Positions 9,030-18,125 of a DNA stretch of 56,190 nt are shown here, one piece after another. Positions within the stretch are counted from its first letter, which is position 1. Every line of letters begins with the position of its first letter. The DNA is taken from assembly GCA_023388075.1 (NCBI GenBank), contig JAEWGX010000096.1, positions 1 through 56,190 of the forward strand, read 5' to 3'. Source of the stretch: Pseudomonadota bacterium. GTDB lineage: Bacteria > Pseudomonadota > Gammaproteobacteria > Burkholderiales > Burkholderiaceae_E. Under the pieces are notes generated by a model, which ran no database searches, had not been told where the DNA came from, and saw nothing but the letters and a program-made list of their open reading frames with translations. A program made the position numbers and the translations under genes.

Positions 9030-9848
9030 TCAGTCACCCAGATCGACGATCAGGCCAGGCCGGAAGCCGGGATTCTCGAAGCCACCATCCTCCATGGGAT
9101 AGCCGCGTGGATTGGCGACGATCCGGGTACGCCCGGCCCGGTAGTCGAAGGAGTGGTGGGTGTGGCCGTGGATCCAGAGCGTGACCGGATCGAAGAGCGC
9201 ATCGAGGTCGCTCGCGAAGGCGGCATTCGACGGCGCGCGCAGGAACCGGGGCGCCACCGATCGCCAACTCGGCAGGTGATGCGTCACCACGACCCGCGGG
9301 CCGGGGAACGGCCGGGCAAGCTCGCCGGCCAGCCATGCCCGGCTGGCCTGGTGGATCGCCACCGTGTCCGACGGCACGAGCAGCCGCTCGCCGACGCCCT
9401 CGCTCTCGACCTCGTCCGCGCCGGCCGGCCAGCGGATCCGCGCGTAGTCGAGCAGGCGCCGCTGCATCATCGCCATGGCCGCGTCGGGATGCATCCGTAC
9501 CGGCCGCGACGGGACGGTGAAGAGGGCGTAGTCGGTCCACAGCGTGGCGCCGAGGAACTGCACGCCGTCGCACACCGCCGTTTCGTTCTCCAGCAAACGG
9601 ATGCCCAGTCGACGCGCCTCCCGGCGCAGCTCCTCCACCAGGGTCGGCCAGGAGGCGCCGAAGAACTCGTGGTTGCCCGCGACCTGCACGATCGTCTGGT
9701 CCGGGAAGCGCTCGCGCGCCCAGTGGAGCGCCGCCACGCCGTTGTGGATGTCGCCCGCGAGCACGACCACGTCTGCCTCGTGGAGCTCGGCGGGCGGATC
9801 GAAGTCGACGAACTCGAGGTGAAGATCCGACAGCACGGCAATCCGCAT
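9030..9848 (-). CDS. Calcineurin-like metallophosphoesterase
   Basis: 272 residues with the complete dinuclear metal set of the family: SDLHLE (7-12), VLAGDI, AGNHEFFG, VVTHHLPS and IHGHTHHSFDY. No signal peptide or membrane segment is visible, so a cytoplasmic phosphoesterase or nucleotidase is expected; the substrate cannot be read from sequence. It is transcribed away from the PhoD-like gene across a 109-base gap and in the same direction as the DUF971-ubiE block 65 bases downstream, which it may precede in an operon. Confidence 0.87.
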   Translation of the reverse strand: MRIAVLSDLHLEFVDFDPPAELHEADVVVLAGDIHNGVAALHWARERFPDQTIVQVAGNHEFFGASWPTLVEELRREARRLGIRLLENETAVCDGVQFLGATLWTDYALFTVPSRPVRMHPDAAMAMMQRRLLDYARIRWPAGADEVESEGVGERLLVPSDTVAIHQASRAWLAGELARPFPGPRVVVTHHLPSWRSVAPRFLRAPSNAAFASDLDALFDPVTLWIHGHTHHSFDYRAGRTRIVANPRGYPMEDGGFENPGFRPGLIVDLGD

Positions 9849-9957
9849 GGCGGCATTCTGTCATACGGCCCGCCCTGCCCTTTGGCGCCGATGTGCGACG
9901 ATAGGCCAGGGGAAGGAGCAACCGGGCGCACCGCGCCCGAAAGGGATCACTTAAAGG

Positions 9958-11631
9958 ATGGACGACGCGATCGGTGACCGGAGGTGCGACGACGGGATCG
10001 GTGGCGCCGGGCCCGAGCCCGCCGGCGGCGACAACGCCGGTAGCCACGTCGTCTCGCCGGGCCCGGACTTGCGGCGGCGACGCCTGCTCGCTGCAGCCGC
10101 CGGCGCCGGCGGGCTGCTTGGCGGCTGCAGCGTCGCCGGCCCGCCCGGGCCGGGCCGGACTGCCGCGTCGCGCCCGCAGGGTCCCTGGCCCTTCTCGCTG
10201 GGCGTCGCGTCGGGATACCCGAGCCCGGACGGCGTGGTGATCTGGACGCGGCTGCTGGCGGACGCGCCGCAGACGCTGCCGCGGGCGCCGATCCCCGTTC
10301 GCTGGGAGCTTGCGCTGGACGAGCCGATGCGCTCGGTGGTGGCCCGCGGCGAGGTGACCGCGAGCCCGTCCGAGGGGCACGCGGTGCGGGTCGAGCTGGA
10401 CGGGCTGGAGCCGGCGCGCCACTACTGGTACCGCTTCACGTCGCTGGGGCACCGCAGCCGAACCGGCCGCACCCGGACCCTGCCCCGACCCGGCGATCCG
10501 ACGGGACGGCTGCGCATCGCCGTTGCCTCCTGCCAGAACCGGGAGCATGGATCGTTCGCCGCCTATCGCCATATCGTCGCGGCGGACCCTGACCTGGTGG
10601 TGCACCTGGGCGACTACATCTACGAGGCGAGCTGGGGCACCCTGGTGCGTCCGCTGGGGCTGCCCGAGGCGCGCACCCTGGCGGACTATCGCGAGCGGCA
10701 CGCCGTCTGGAAGCGTGATCCGCTGCTGCAGGAAGCCCACGCCCGCCATCCGTGGGTGATGGTCTGGGACGACCACGAGGTATCCAACGACTACGCCGGC
10801 GCGAGCCCGGAACGGATCACGCCGCCCGAGGAGTTCCTCCCCCGCCGCGCGGCCGCCTACCAGGCCTACTACGAGCACATGCCCATGCCGCGCCGCATGG
10901 CGCCGCGGGGTCCCGACATGCGGATCTTCGATACCGCGCAGGTCGGGACGCTCGCGACACTGCATCTGCTCGATTGGCGCCAGTACCGGACGCCCCAGGC
11001 GTGTCCGCTGCCCGGGCGGGCCGGTGCGACCGCGGTGATGCCGGGTCGCTGCCCCGATCTCCTGGACCCCGGCCGGACCCTGCTCGGCGCGGCACAGGAA
11101 CGCTGGCTCGACCGGCGGTTCGCCGAGTCGGGCACGTCGTGGAACCTGGTGGCGCAGCAGTCGCTGATGGCGCCGCTATGGCTGCCCGGCCGCGAGGACG
11201 CGCCGGCGCGGGTGCGCACGGACGGCTGGGACGGCTACCCCGGCGCCCGGCGGCGCCTGCTCGAGTCGCTCACCGCGCACCGGGTAAGCAATCCGGTGAT
11301 CCTCGGCGGTGACCTGCATGCCTTCTTCGTCGCGGACGTCCGAGCGGACGTCGGGGAAGGGTCACCCGTGGCAGCCACCGAGTTCGTGACCACCTCGATC
11401 TCTTCGCAGGCGAGCGATGCGGCCCACTATGCCGCGCTGCGCGCGGCCAACCCGCACCTTCGGCATGCCGACGGCAGCCGTCGGGGCTACCTGCTTCTCA
11501 CGCTGCACCCGGATCGCCTCGAGGCCGATCTGATGGGCCTCGACGACGTCACGCGGGACGACTCGGGCATCGGCCGGCAGGCCCGCTTCGTGGTGGAAGC
11601 CGGCCGGCCGGGTGCCAGCAGGATCGGCTGA
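9958..11631 (+). CDS. phoD: PhoD-like alkaline phosphatase/phosphodiesterase, Tat-exported
   Basis: 557 residues. After about 38 low-complexity residues comes RRRRLL (39-44), a hydrophobic Ala/Gly stretch and LGGC with Cys57, which together look like a Tat signal with a possible lipoprotein site. The PhoD N-terminal domain (FSLGVASGYPSPDGVVIWTRL) and the catalytic domain follow: IAVASCQN, VVHLGDYIYE, VMVWDDHEVSNDYAG and ILGGDLHAFFVADV supply the metal ligands. PhoD enzymes cleave phosphodiesters and phosphomonoesters outside the cytoplasm. The first in-frame start is used; no strong ribosome binding site is seen. A 7-bp hairpin (9923-9939) lies in the leader. The nearby palindrome at 11637-11653 after the stop may end transcription. 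Confidence 0.9.
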   Translation: MDDAIGDRRCDDGIGGAGPEPAGGDNAGSHVVSPGPDLRRRRLLAAAAGAGGLLGGCSVAGPPGPGRTAASRPQGPWPFSLGVASGYPSPDGVVIWTRLLADAPQTLPRAPIPVRWELALDEPMRSVVARGEVTASPSEGHAVRVELDGLEPARHYWYRFTSLGHRSRTGRTRTLPRPGDPTGRLRIAVASCQNREHGSFAAYRHIVAADPDLVVHLGDYIYEASWGTLVRPLGLPEARTLADYRERHAVWKRDPLLQEAHARHPWVMVWDDHEVSNDYAGASPERITPPEEFLPRRAAAYQAYYEHMPMPRRMAPRGPDMRIFDTAQVGTLATLHLLDWRQYRTPQACPLPGRAGATAVMPGRCPDLLDPGRTLLGAAQERWLDRRFAESGTSWNLVAQQSLMAPLWLPGREDAPARVRTDGWDGYPGARRRLLESLTAHRVSNPVILGGDLHAFFVADVRADVGEGSPVAATEFVTTSISSQASDAAHYAALRAANPHLRHADGSRRGYLLLTLHPDRLEADLMGLDDVTRDDSGIGRQARFVVEAGRPGASRIG

Positions 11632-11653
11632 GCGACCCGGCGCGTCGCGCCGG

Positions 11654-11962
11654 TCAGTCCTGACGGGCCAGCCGCTTGATCAGGTCGACCCAGAGGAAAA
11701 GAAACCCGAGCCCGAGCACGACCAGGCCCGCTCCGCCGGTGACGACGACCATCCAAAACGCTCCCCATGCGGGCGGGTCGGCGTTGACGAGCACGCCCAT
11801 CGCCTCCACCCAGGCGGGCGAAAGGGCCAGAAGCGCGATGAAAAGGAAGGCAAGGCGGACGAGATCGGCGAATACGACCGGCCGATCCGCTCGCGCGGCG
11901 CTTCCGCGTGCGAGGAGGAAACCCGGGACACCCGGGAGGCGGGTCGCTAGCTGCGAGAACAT
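11654..11962 (-). CDS. Small two-helix membrane protein, unknown function
   Basis: 102 residues with two clear transmembrane stretches, about 33-56 (LVRLAFLFIALLALSPAWVE) and about 67-95 (WGAFWMVVVTGGAGLVVLGL), and basic ends. GGAG lies at a suitable distance before the ATG. It ends convergently with the PhoD-like gene (22-base gap) and starts facing away from ilvA. No family was recognised. Codon use matches the neighbours, so it is probably a real gene. Confidence 0.65.
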   Translation of the reverse strand: MFSQLATRLPGVPGFLLARGSAARADRPVVFADLVRLAFLFIALLALSPAWVEAMGVLVNADPPAWGAFWMVVVTGGAGLVVLGLGFLFLWVDLIKRLARQD

Positions 11963-12013
11963 TCAAGGCTCCATTGAGTTCGCACACCCCGGATCGGGAT
12001 GCATGAGCTAATG

Positions 12014-12030
12014 ATGGTGCATGGCACCAT
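12014..12030. promoter_or_regulatory. Perfect 7+3+7 palindrome in AT-rich ilvA upstream region
   Basis: ATGGTGC-ATG-GCACCAT, followed directly by the AT-rich run ATAATTCAATAG. It lies between the start of the small membrane protein and ilvA, the only clearly AT-rich intergenic stretch of the left half (about 12000-12085). Symmetry and position suit a repressor site or a promoter-proximal hairpin. No regulator was identified. Confidence 0.4.
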
Positions 12031-12229
12031 ATAATTCAATAGCGTGCTAGTTATGCTCGTAATACGATCTATTGATATCGATCTTCGCCTCCCTCTGGGT
12101 AACCCCTGATATCCGAATTCGGCCCCGCTCGTCGGCCCGACCGCCGTTGCCGCGATGCAACAGCACCATCCCCGTCGGGACGAGGCAGGGCGGGACTATA
12201 GAATCGCCCGACCGAGGCGACCGAACACG

Positions 12230-13747
12230 ATGCCGATCGACTATCTCCGCCGGATCCTGAACGCGCGGGTCTACGAGGTGGCGCAGGAATCGCCCCTCGA
12301 GCCGGCGCGCAACCTGTCGGCGCGCCTGGGGAACAACGTGCTGGTGAAGCGCGAGGACGTGCAGGCGGTGTTCTCGTTCAAGCTGCGCGGCGCGTACAAC
12401 AAGATGGTCAACCTGAGCCCCGCGGAGCTGGAACGCGGCGTCATCGCGGCGTCGGCTGGCAATCATGCGCAGGGAGTCGCGCTCGCCGCGCAGCGCCTGG
12501 GCTGCCGTGCCGTGATCGTCATGCCGGTCACCACGCCGCAGCTGAAGATCGACGCGGTGGCCGGACGCGGCGCGGTCGTCGTCCTGCATGGCGACTCCTA
12601 CAGCGACGCCTACCGCCATGCCCTCTCGCTGCAGGCGGCCGAGGGCCTCGCCTTCGTCCATCCGTTCGACGATCCGGACGTGATCGCCGGCCAGGGAACC
12701 ATCGGCATGGAGATCCTGCGCCAGCACCAGGGACCGATCGAAGCGATCTTCGTCGCGATCGGGGGCGGCGGCCTGATCTCCGGCGTGGCGGCCTACGTGA
12801 AGCAGGTACGGCCGGAGGTGCGCATCATCGGGGTGCAGACCCACGATTCGAACGCGATGGCGCTCTCGCTTGCGGCCGGCCGGCCCATCGAGCTCGACGA
12901 GGTGGGCCTGTTTTCGGACGGAACGGCGGTCAAGCGGGTCGGGGACGAGACTTTCCGCCTGTGCCGGCAACTGGTGGACGACATCGTCCTGGTCGACACC
13001 GACCAGATCTGCGCCGCCATCAAGGACATCTTCGAGGACCATCGCGCGGTGCTGGAACCGGCGGGCGCCATGGCGGTCGCCGGCCTGAAGGCGTGGGTCG
13101 CACGCACCGGCGCGCGGGATCGCTCGCTGGTGGCGATCGCGTGCGGCGCCAACATGAACTTCGATCGGCTGCGTTTCGTCTCCGAGCGCGCCGAGGTCGG
13201 CGAGCAGCGCGAGGCCGTGTTCGCGGTCACCATTCCCGAGGAGCGCGGCAGCTTTCGCCGGTTCTGCGAGATCGTCGGGCCGCGCAACGTCACGGAATTC
13301 AACTATCGGATCGCGGACAGCGCCGAAGCGCACGTGTTCGTGGGGATGCAGATCCGCAGCCGTGACGAGGCCGGCGACATGGCGCGCGCCTTCCAGGCCG
13401 CCGGCTTCCCGGTGCTCGACCTCACCGACGACGAGCTCGCCAAGCTGCACGTTCGCCACCTGGTGGGCGGCCGCTCCGAGCTCGCGCGGGACGAGACGAT
13501 CTTTCGCTTCGAGTTCCCCGAGCGACCGGGCGCCCTGATGAAGTTCCTGGCGAGCATGAGCCCGAACTGGAACATCTCGCTGTTTCATTACCGCAACCAC
13601 GGGGACGACCACGGTCGCATCCTCGTCGGGATCCAGGTGCCACCGTCGGAACGCGCCGACTTCGACCGCTTCCTCGCGACTCTCGGCTACCGCTACTGGA
13701 ACGAGACCGAAAATCCCGCGTATCGCCTGTTCCTGAAGAATCTGTGA
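12230..13747 (+). CDS. ilvA: Threonine ammonia-lyase, biosynthetic (IlvA)
   Basis: 505 residues, the length typical of betaproteobacterial IlvA. It deaminates threonine to 2-oxobutanoate, the first step of isoleucine synthesis. The PLP lysine is Lys51 in SFKLRGAYNK; the phosphate-binding GGGGLISG and the SAGNHAQGVALAA loop are present. The C-terminal third carries two ACT-like regulatory modules (from about 330: AVFAVTIPEERGSFRRF, then FRFEFPERPGALMKFL), so isoleucine/valine allostery is expected. The start at ATG 12230 gives the normal MPIDYLRRIL N-terminus; an upstream in-frame ATG would add 25 atypical residues. A possible TATAGAAT -10-like box lies at 12197-12204. Confidence 0.95.
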   Translation: MPIDYLRRILNARVYEVAQESPLEPARNLSARLGNNVLVKREDVQAVFSFKLRGAYNKMVNLSPAELERGVIAASAGNHAQGVALAAQRLGCRAVIVMPVTTPQLKIDAVAGRGAVVVLHGDSYSDAYRHALSLQAAEGLAFVHPFDDPDVIAGQGTIGMEILRQHQGPIEAIFVAIGGGGLISGVAAYVKQVRPEVRIIGVQTHDSNAMALSLAAGRPIELDEVGLFSDGTAVKRVGDETFRLCRQLVDDIVLVDTDQICAAIKDIFEDHRAVLEPAGAMAVAGLKAWVARTGARDRSLVAIACGANMNFDRLRFVSERAEVGEQREAVFAVTIPEERGSFRRFCEIVGPRNVTEFNYRIADSAEAHVFVGMQIRSRDEAGDMARAFQAAGFPVLDLTDDELAKLHVRHLVGGRSELARDETIFRFEFPERPGALMKFLASMSPNWNISLFHYRNHGDDHGRILVGIQVPPSERADFDRFLATLGYRYWNETENPAYRLFLKNL

Positions 13748-13945
13748 GCTCCGCGGGCACCGGGCCGGCTGCAGAACCTCGGGAATTCGTCAGTCCCAAG
13801 TAAGACTTCCGTCGAAACGCCGTCCAGCAGCGTCGTTGGGACTTGGCGTTTACCCTTGTTATTGCTCCAAGCTTGGTCAGGGTCCTTGTCGACCCCTGTA
13901 ACCGGATGTTAAATGGACTTCAGGGCCACCGGAGTACAAGCAAGG

Positions 13946-14722
13946 ATGCGAGTCGCGATCATCGGAGAGGACGAGGCCGCCTGTGCCCGTATGGCGGATG
14001 TCCTCCTGGAAGGCGGCGCAAGCTGCCATCTCTTCACTGGCACACGGCCCTTCCTGAACAACCTGCCGCGGGACAGCTACGACGCGTGCATCCTGGATTC
14101 CCACCCGCCGGGACGCGATTCCCGCGCCCTGCTCCAGGCCCTGGAGGAACGGCGCCAGCTCCTGCCGGTGCTGGTCCTGGCCGACGAGGACACGGCGCTC
14201 GACCTGGTCGGCGAGCTCGACGGCCGGCACGACTTCCTCGTGAGGCCGGTCCGGCCGGCGGAGCTGCGGGCGCGTCTTGCCGCCCTCATCCGACGGACGA
14301 CCCCGGGATCCACCCGCGACGACGTCTTCGAGTACGACCGCTTCAGCTTCGACTTGAAGACGCTCGACGTGCGGGACAACGGCGCGGCCGTGGAGCTGAC
14401 CCAGAAGGAGTTCCAGCTCGCGATGCTGCTGCTCTCCAACATCGGCAAGCCGCTCTCCCGGGCCCACATCCGGGAGTCGGTCTGGGGCCGCAACTCCGAA
14501 GTGCCCTCGCGCACCCTCGATACGCACGTCTCGCGCGTGCGGACCAAGCTCAACCTGCGCCCGGAGTACGGCTACCTGCTCGCGCCGGTCTACAGCTACG
14601 GCTACCGGCTGGAGAACCTGCGAGCCGCCCGCCGGGAGCCAGCCGCGGGCGCCGGTGACGCCGCCGGCGCGGCCGGCCCGCAACCGGCACGGCCTGAGAA
14701 GCCGCAAGCAGCGGGCGGGTGA
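13946..14722 (+). CDS. OmpR-family orphan response regulator with degenerate receiver
   Basis: Winged-helix response regulator of 258 residues (an ATG at 13913 would add 11). The receiver keeps the acidic pair (GEDE, 8-9) and the phospho-acceptor Asp51 (CILDSHPPG). The switch Thr/Ser is replaced by Ala79 (VLVLADE) and the near-universal Lys by Arg100 (FLVRPVRP). The C-terminal DNA-binding domain (about 125-225) is well kept: VELTQKEFQLAMLLLSN, VWGRNSEVPSRTLDTHVSRV and YGYRLE. A Gly/Ala/Pro tail follows. No histidine kinase is adjacent. The changed switch residues suggest weak or phosphorylation-independent control. It lies just upstream of hemA on the same strand. Confidence 0.85.
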   Translation: MRVAIIGEDEAACARMADVLLEGGASCHLFTGTRPFLNNLPRDSYDACILDSHPPGRDSRALLQALEERRQLLPVLVLADEDTALDLVGELDGRHDFLVRPVRPAELRARLAALIRRTTPGSTRDDVFEYDRFSFDLKTLDVRDNGAAVELTQKEFQLAMLLLSNIGKPLSRAHIRESVWGRNSEVPSRTLDTHVSRVRTKLNLRPEYGYLLAPVYSYGYRLENLRAARREPAAGAGDAAGAAGPQPARPEKPQAAGG

Positions 14723-14808
14723 GCCGCCCTCGCCCGGCCGGGCAGTACAATACCCGTGATATCAAGCGCTTGCATGCCGCTTTCCGGCCTGGGGCCGATG
14801 TCCTCCTG

Positions 14809-16074
14809 ATGGCACTGCTCACTTTCGGACTCAATCACGCCACCGCGCCGCTGTCCCTTCGCGAACAGGTGGCCTATCCCACCATGGACGCGGTCGGCGC
14901 GGCCCTGGCGGACCTGCGGCTGCGCATGAAGGGGCTCGCGCCGGAAGCCGCGATCCTGTCCACGTGCAACCGCACCGAGATCTACTGCACCACCGACGCG
15001 CCTGACGAAGCCGGCGAGGCGCTCGCGCACTGGTTGGGAGACCAGCACGGCGTGGGCAGGAAGAGCCTGGACGATCACCTCTATGCGCTGCCGGACCGGC
15101 AGGCGGTCCGCCACGCGTTCCGCGTCGCGAGCGGATTGGATTCCATGGTGCTCGGCGAGCCGCAGATCCTCGGCCAGATGAAGCAGGCGGCCCGGATCGC
15201 GCAGGGTCACCAGGCGCTCGGCAGCCACCTGCACCAGTTGTTCCAGCGCTCCTTCGCCGTCGCCAAGGAGGTCCGCACCCATACCGCCATCGGCGCGCAA
15301 TCGGTGTCGATGGCGGCCGCCTCGGTCAAGCTCGCGCAGGGCATCTTCGAGTACCTCGGCGAGCTGTCGGTCCTGCTGGTGGGTGCCGGCGAGATGATCG
15401 AGCTCTGCGCCACGCACTGGGCGCCGCATCCGGCCCGGATGGTGGTTGCCAACCGCACGCTCGAGCGCGCCCGCGGGCTTGCCAGGCGGTTCTCCGCGCA
15501 GGCGACCACGCTCGCGGAGCTGCCGGGCTCGCTCGCCGACTTCGACGTGGTGCTGTCCTGCACCGCGAGCTCGCTGCCGCTGATCGGGCTGGGCATGGTG
15601 GAGCGTGCCGTTCGCCAGCGCCGCCACCGGCCGATGCTGATGATCGACCTCGCCGTCCCGCGGGACATCGAGGCCGAGGTCGCACGGCTCGACGACGTGT
15701 TCCTCTACACGGTGGACGACCTGCGTTCGCTGGTGGAATCCGGGATGGAAGGCCGCCGCGCGGCGGTCGCCCAGGCCGAGGCGATCATCGACACCCGCGT
15801 GCACTCGTTCATGCAGTGGATGGAGCAACGCAAGGTGGTGCCGCTCATCCGGGAGCTGCACGCGCGCGGCGACTCGCTGCGGGCGGCGGAAGTGGAGAAG
15901 GCGCGGCGCATGCTCGCCCGCGGCGACGATCCCAACCTGGTGATCGAGGCCCTCTCCGTCGCGCTGACCAACAAGTTCCTGCACGGGTCCACCACGCTGC
16001 TCCATCGCGGCGGGCTGCAGGATCCGAAGCTCGCCGGCATCCTCGCCGAGCTCCTCCCGGCGCCACGCAAGTGA
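14809..16074 (+). CDS. hemA: Glutamyl-tRNA reductase HemA
   Basis: 421 residues. Reduces glutamyl-tRNA to glutamate-1-semialdehyde, the first committed step of C5 tetrapyrrole synthesis. The catalytic Cys53 sits in STCNRTEIY; the tRNA/substrate region HAFRVASGLDSMVLGEPQILGQ, the NADPH domain (VLLVGAGEMIELCATHW) and the C-terminal dimerisation helices are present. The ATG at 14809 gives the family start MALLTFGLNHATAP; an upstream GTG would add 30 unsupported residues. A TACAAT box (14746-14751) may be its -10. The stop overlaps the prfA start (GTGA), the usual hemA-prfA coupling. Confidence 0.96.
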   Translation: MALLTFGLNHATAPLSLREQVAYPTMDAVGAALADLRLRMKGLAPEAAILSTCNRTEIYCTTDAPDEAGEALAHWLGDQHGVGRKSLDDHLYALPDRQAVRHAFRVASGLDSMVLGEPQILGQMKQAARIAQGHQALGSHLHQLFQRSFAVAKEVRTHTAIGAQSVSMAAASVKLAQGIFEYLGELSVLLVGAGEMIELCATHWAPHPARMVVANRTLERARGLARRFSAQATTLAELPGSLADFDVVLSCTASSLPLIGLGMVERAVRQRRHRPMLMIDLAVPRDIEAEVARLDDVFLYTVDDLRSLVESGMEGRRAAVAQAEAIIDTRVHSFMQWMEQRKVVPLIRELHARGDSLRAAEVEKARRMLARGDDPNLVIEALSVALTNKFLHGSTTLLHRGGLQDPKLAGILAELLPAPRK

Positions 16075-17153
16075 AGGCGTCGCTGCAGGTCCGCCTCTCC
16101 CGCATGGAGACGCGGCTGGACGAGATCACGGCCGCCCTCTCCAGCGAGGAGGTCGCGCGCGACCTGAAGCTGCTGCGCCAGCTCAACCAGGAGCACACGG
16201 AGGTGAGCGAGGTGCTCGGCCACTATGCCGCCTGGCGCCAGGCCGGAGAGGACCTGGAGGCTGCCCGGCAGATGGCTTCGGATCCCCAGATGCGGGAGTA
16301 CGCGGAAGAAGAGATCTCGGCAGCCGAGGAGCGGCGCGATGCCGAGCTCGCGGCAATCGAGCAGCTGCTCCTGCCTCGCGACCCCGACGACCGCCGCAAC
16401 GCGATCGTCGAGATCCGAGCCGGCACCGGCGGCGACGAGAGCGCCCTCTTCGCCGGTGACCTGCTGCGCATGTACCTGCGCTACGCCGAGCTGCGCGGCT
16501 GGAGGACGGAGATCCTCTCGGCGAGCGAGTCGGAGCTCGGCGGCTACCGCGAGGTCATCTTCCAGGTGACGGGGGATTCGGTCTACGGCCGGCTCAAGTT
16601 CGAGTCCGGCGTGCATCGCGTGCAGCGCGTGCCGGCCACGGAGGCGCAGGGCCGCATCCACACGTCGGCCTGCACGGTGGCGGTGATGGCCGAGGCGGAC
16701 GACGTGGGCGATGTCCATGTCAACGCGGACGACCTGCGCATCGACGTCTACCGCGCATCGGGCGCGGGCGGCCAGCACGTCAACAAGACGGAGTCCGCGG
16801 TGCGCATCACCCACCTGCCGAGCGGCATCGTCGCGGAATGCCAGGACGAGCGTTCGCAGCACCGCAACCGCGAGAAGGCGATGAAGGTGCTGCTCACCCG
16901 CCTTCGCGACATGCAGGAGCGCGCAGCCCACGAGCGCGAGGCGGCGCACCGGAAGTCCCTCGTCGGCTCCGGCGACCGTTCCGAGCGGATCCGCACGTAC
17001 AACTTCCCGCAGGGACGGGTGACGGACCACCGCATCAACCTCACCCTGTACAAGCTCCAGTCGGTGATGGACGGCGACCTCGACGAGCTCACGGACGCGC
17101 TGGTCCAGGCCCAGATCGCGGAGCAGGTCGCGGCACTCGAAGAAGCGGCATGA
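16071..17153 (+). CDS. prfA: Peptide chain release factor 1
   Basis: 360 residues, exactly the E. coli RF1 length. It reads UAA and UAG: the codon-recognition tripeptide PAT is at 188-190, and the catalytic GGQ (GAGGQHVNKTES) at 233-235 is the glutamine methylated by PrmC, encoded next. The GTG start at 16071 is chosen because it reproduces the RF1 N-terminus (MKASLQVRLSRMETRLDE) and overlaps the hemA stop by 4 bases. The stop in turn overlaps the prmC start (ATGA). Confidence 0.97.
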   Translation: MKASLQVRLSRMETRLDEITAALSSEEVARDLKLLRQLNQEHTEVSEVLGHYAAWRQAGEDLEAARQMASDPQMREYAEEEISAAEERRDAELAAIEQLLLPRDPDDRRNAIVEIRAGTGGDESALFAGDLLRMYLRYAELRGWRTEILSASESELGGYREVIFQVTGDSVYGRLKFESGVHRVQRVPATEAQGRIHTSACTVAVMAEADDVGDVHVNADDLRIDVYRASGAGGQHVNKTESAVRITHLPSGIVAECQDERSQHRNREKAMKVLLTRLRDMQERAAHEREAAHRKSLVGSGDRSERIRTYNFPQGRVTDHRINLTLYKLQSVMDGDLDELTDALVQAQIAEQVAALEEAA

Positions 17154-18094
17154 GCGCGGTGCAGGTCGGCAGCCGGCCGAACGATGCGCAGGCCATGACG
17201 TACGACCGCCTGCTCGCGCAGGCCATGCGCGATCACGCGCTGCCGCGCGCCGAGGCCCGTATCCTGCTCGCGGCCGCGAGCCGGCGCACCGGTGAATGGC
17301 TGATCGCCCACGGCGACGAGGTACCGTCCGGCGACGCGGCGGGGCGCTTCGCCGCGCTCGCCGCGCGGCGCGGCAACGGCGAGCCGGTCGCCTACCTCAC
17401 CGGCCTGCGCGAGTTCCACGGCCGGCCGTTCCGTGTCGGACCGGCGGTGCTGATCCCGCGCCCCGAGACCGAATGCCTGGTGACGACGGCGCTCGCCGCG
17501 CTGGCGGGCATCGAGGCACCGCGGGTGCTCGATCTCGGCACCGGCAGCGGAGCGATCGCCGTGACGCTCGCGCTGGAGCGTCCGGATGCCACGATGATCG
17601 CCACGGACTGCAGCGAGGACGCCCTGGCGCTTGCCCGGGCCAATGCGGCCGCCCTCGGCGCGGGGGGCATCGCGTTCCGGGCCGGGGATTGGTGGCAGGC
17701 CCTGCCGGCCGACGAGCCGCCCTTCCACCTGGTCGTCTCCAACCCGCCCTATGTGGCCGATGCCGATCCGCATCTGGCGCAAGGAGATCTGCGGTTCGAG
17801 CCGCGCGGGGCGCTTGCCGCCGGCCCGGACGGCGGCGACGCCCTCCGCCGCATCGTGGCCGGCGCCGCGCCGCGCCTGGCGCACGGCGGCCGCCTCCTGC
17901 TGGAGCACGGCTTCGAGCAGGGACCGCTCTGCCGGGCCCTGCTCCTCGCTCACGGATTCGACGAGGTCCGCACCTTGCCCGACCTCGCCGGGCTGCCGCG
18001 GGTGACCGTTGGCCGGCGAGCTCTCCTCGGGCACGATGATGGCTCGGCTCAAAGCCCCGGGATTTGCCTTCACCGCCCCGTTTCAGTATCTTGA
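17150..18094 (+). CDS. prmC: Release-factor glutamine methyltransferase PrmC
   Basis: 314 residues. Methylates the GGQ glutamine of release factors. The N-terminal helical domain runs to about 90; then come the SAM motif DLGTGSGAI (128-136), the acidic ATDCSEDAL and the catalytic SNPPYVAD (NPPY 198-201). PRPETE before motif I is also a family hallmark. The C-terminal 20 or so residues after RRALLGHDD are unlike other PrmC proteins and read like run-through into former spacer. The start overlaps the prfA stop. Confidence 0.94.
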   Translation: MSAVQVGSRPNDAQAMTYDRLLAQAMRDHALPRAEARILLAAASRRTGEWLIAHGDEVPSGDAAGRFAALAARRGNGEPVAYLTGLREFHGRPFRVGPAVLIPRPETECLVTTALAALAGIEAPRVLDLGTGSGAIAVTLALERPDATMIATDCSEDALALARANAAALGAGGIAFRAGDWWQALPADEPPFHLVVSNPPYVADADPHLAQGDLRFEPRGALAAGPDGGDALRRIVAGAAPRLAHGGRLLLEHGFEQGPLCRALLLAHGFDEVRTLPDLAGLPRVTVGRRALLGHDDGSAQSPGICLHRPVSVS

Positions 18095-18125
18095 GTATCA
18101 ACCACGAACACGCAGCGAGAACGTC

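Noticed and set aside
9923..9939. Hairpin in the PhoD leader considered as a riboswitch or terminator
   Set aside because: A single 7-bp stem with a 3-base loop and no T-run is too simple for either claim; noted only in the phoD entry.
12047..13612. A 521-codon open frame opposite ilvA
   Set aside because: No domain or signal; ilvA is complete on the other strand.
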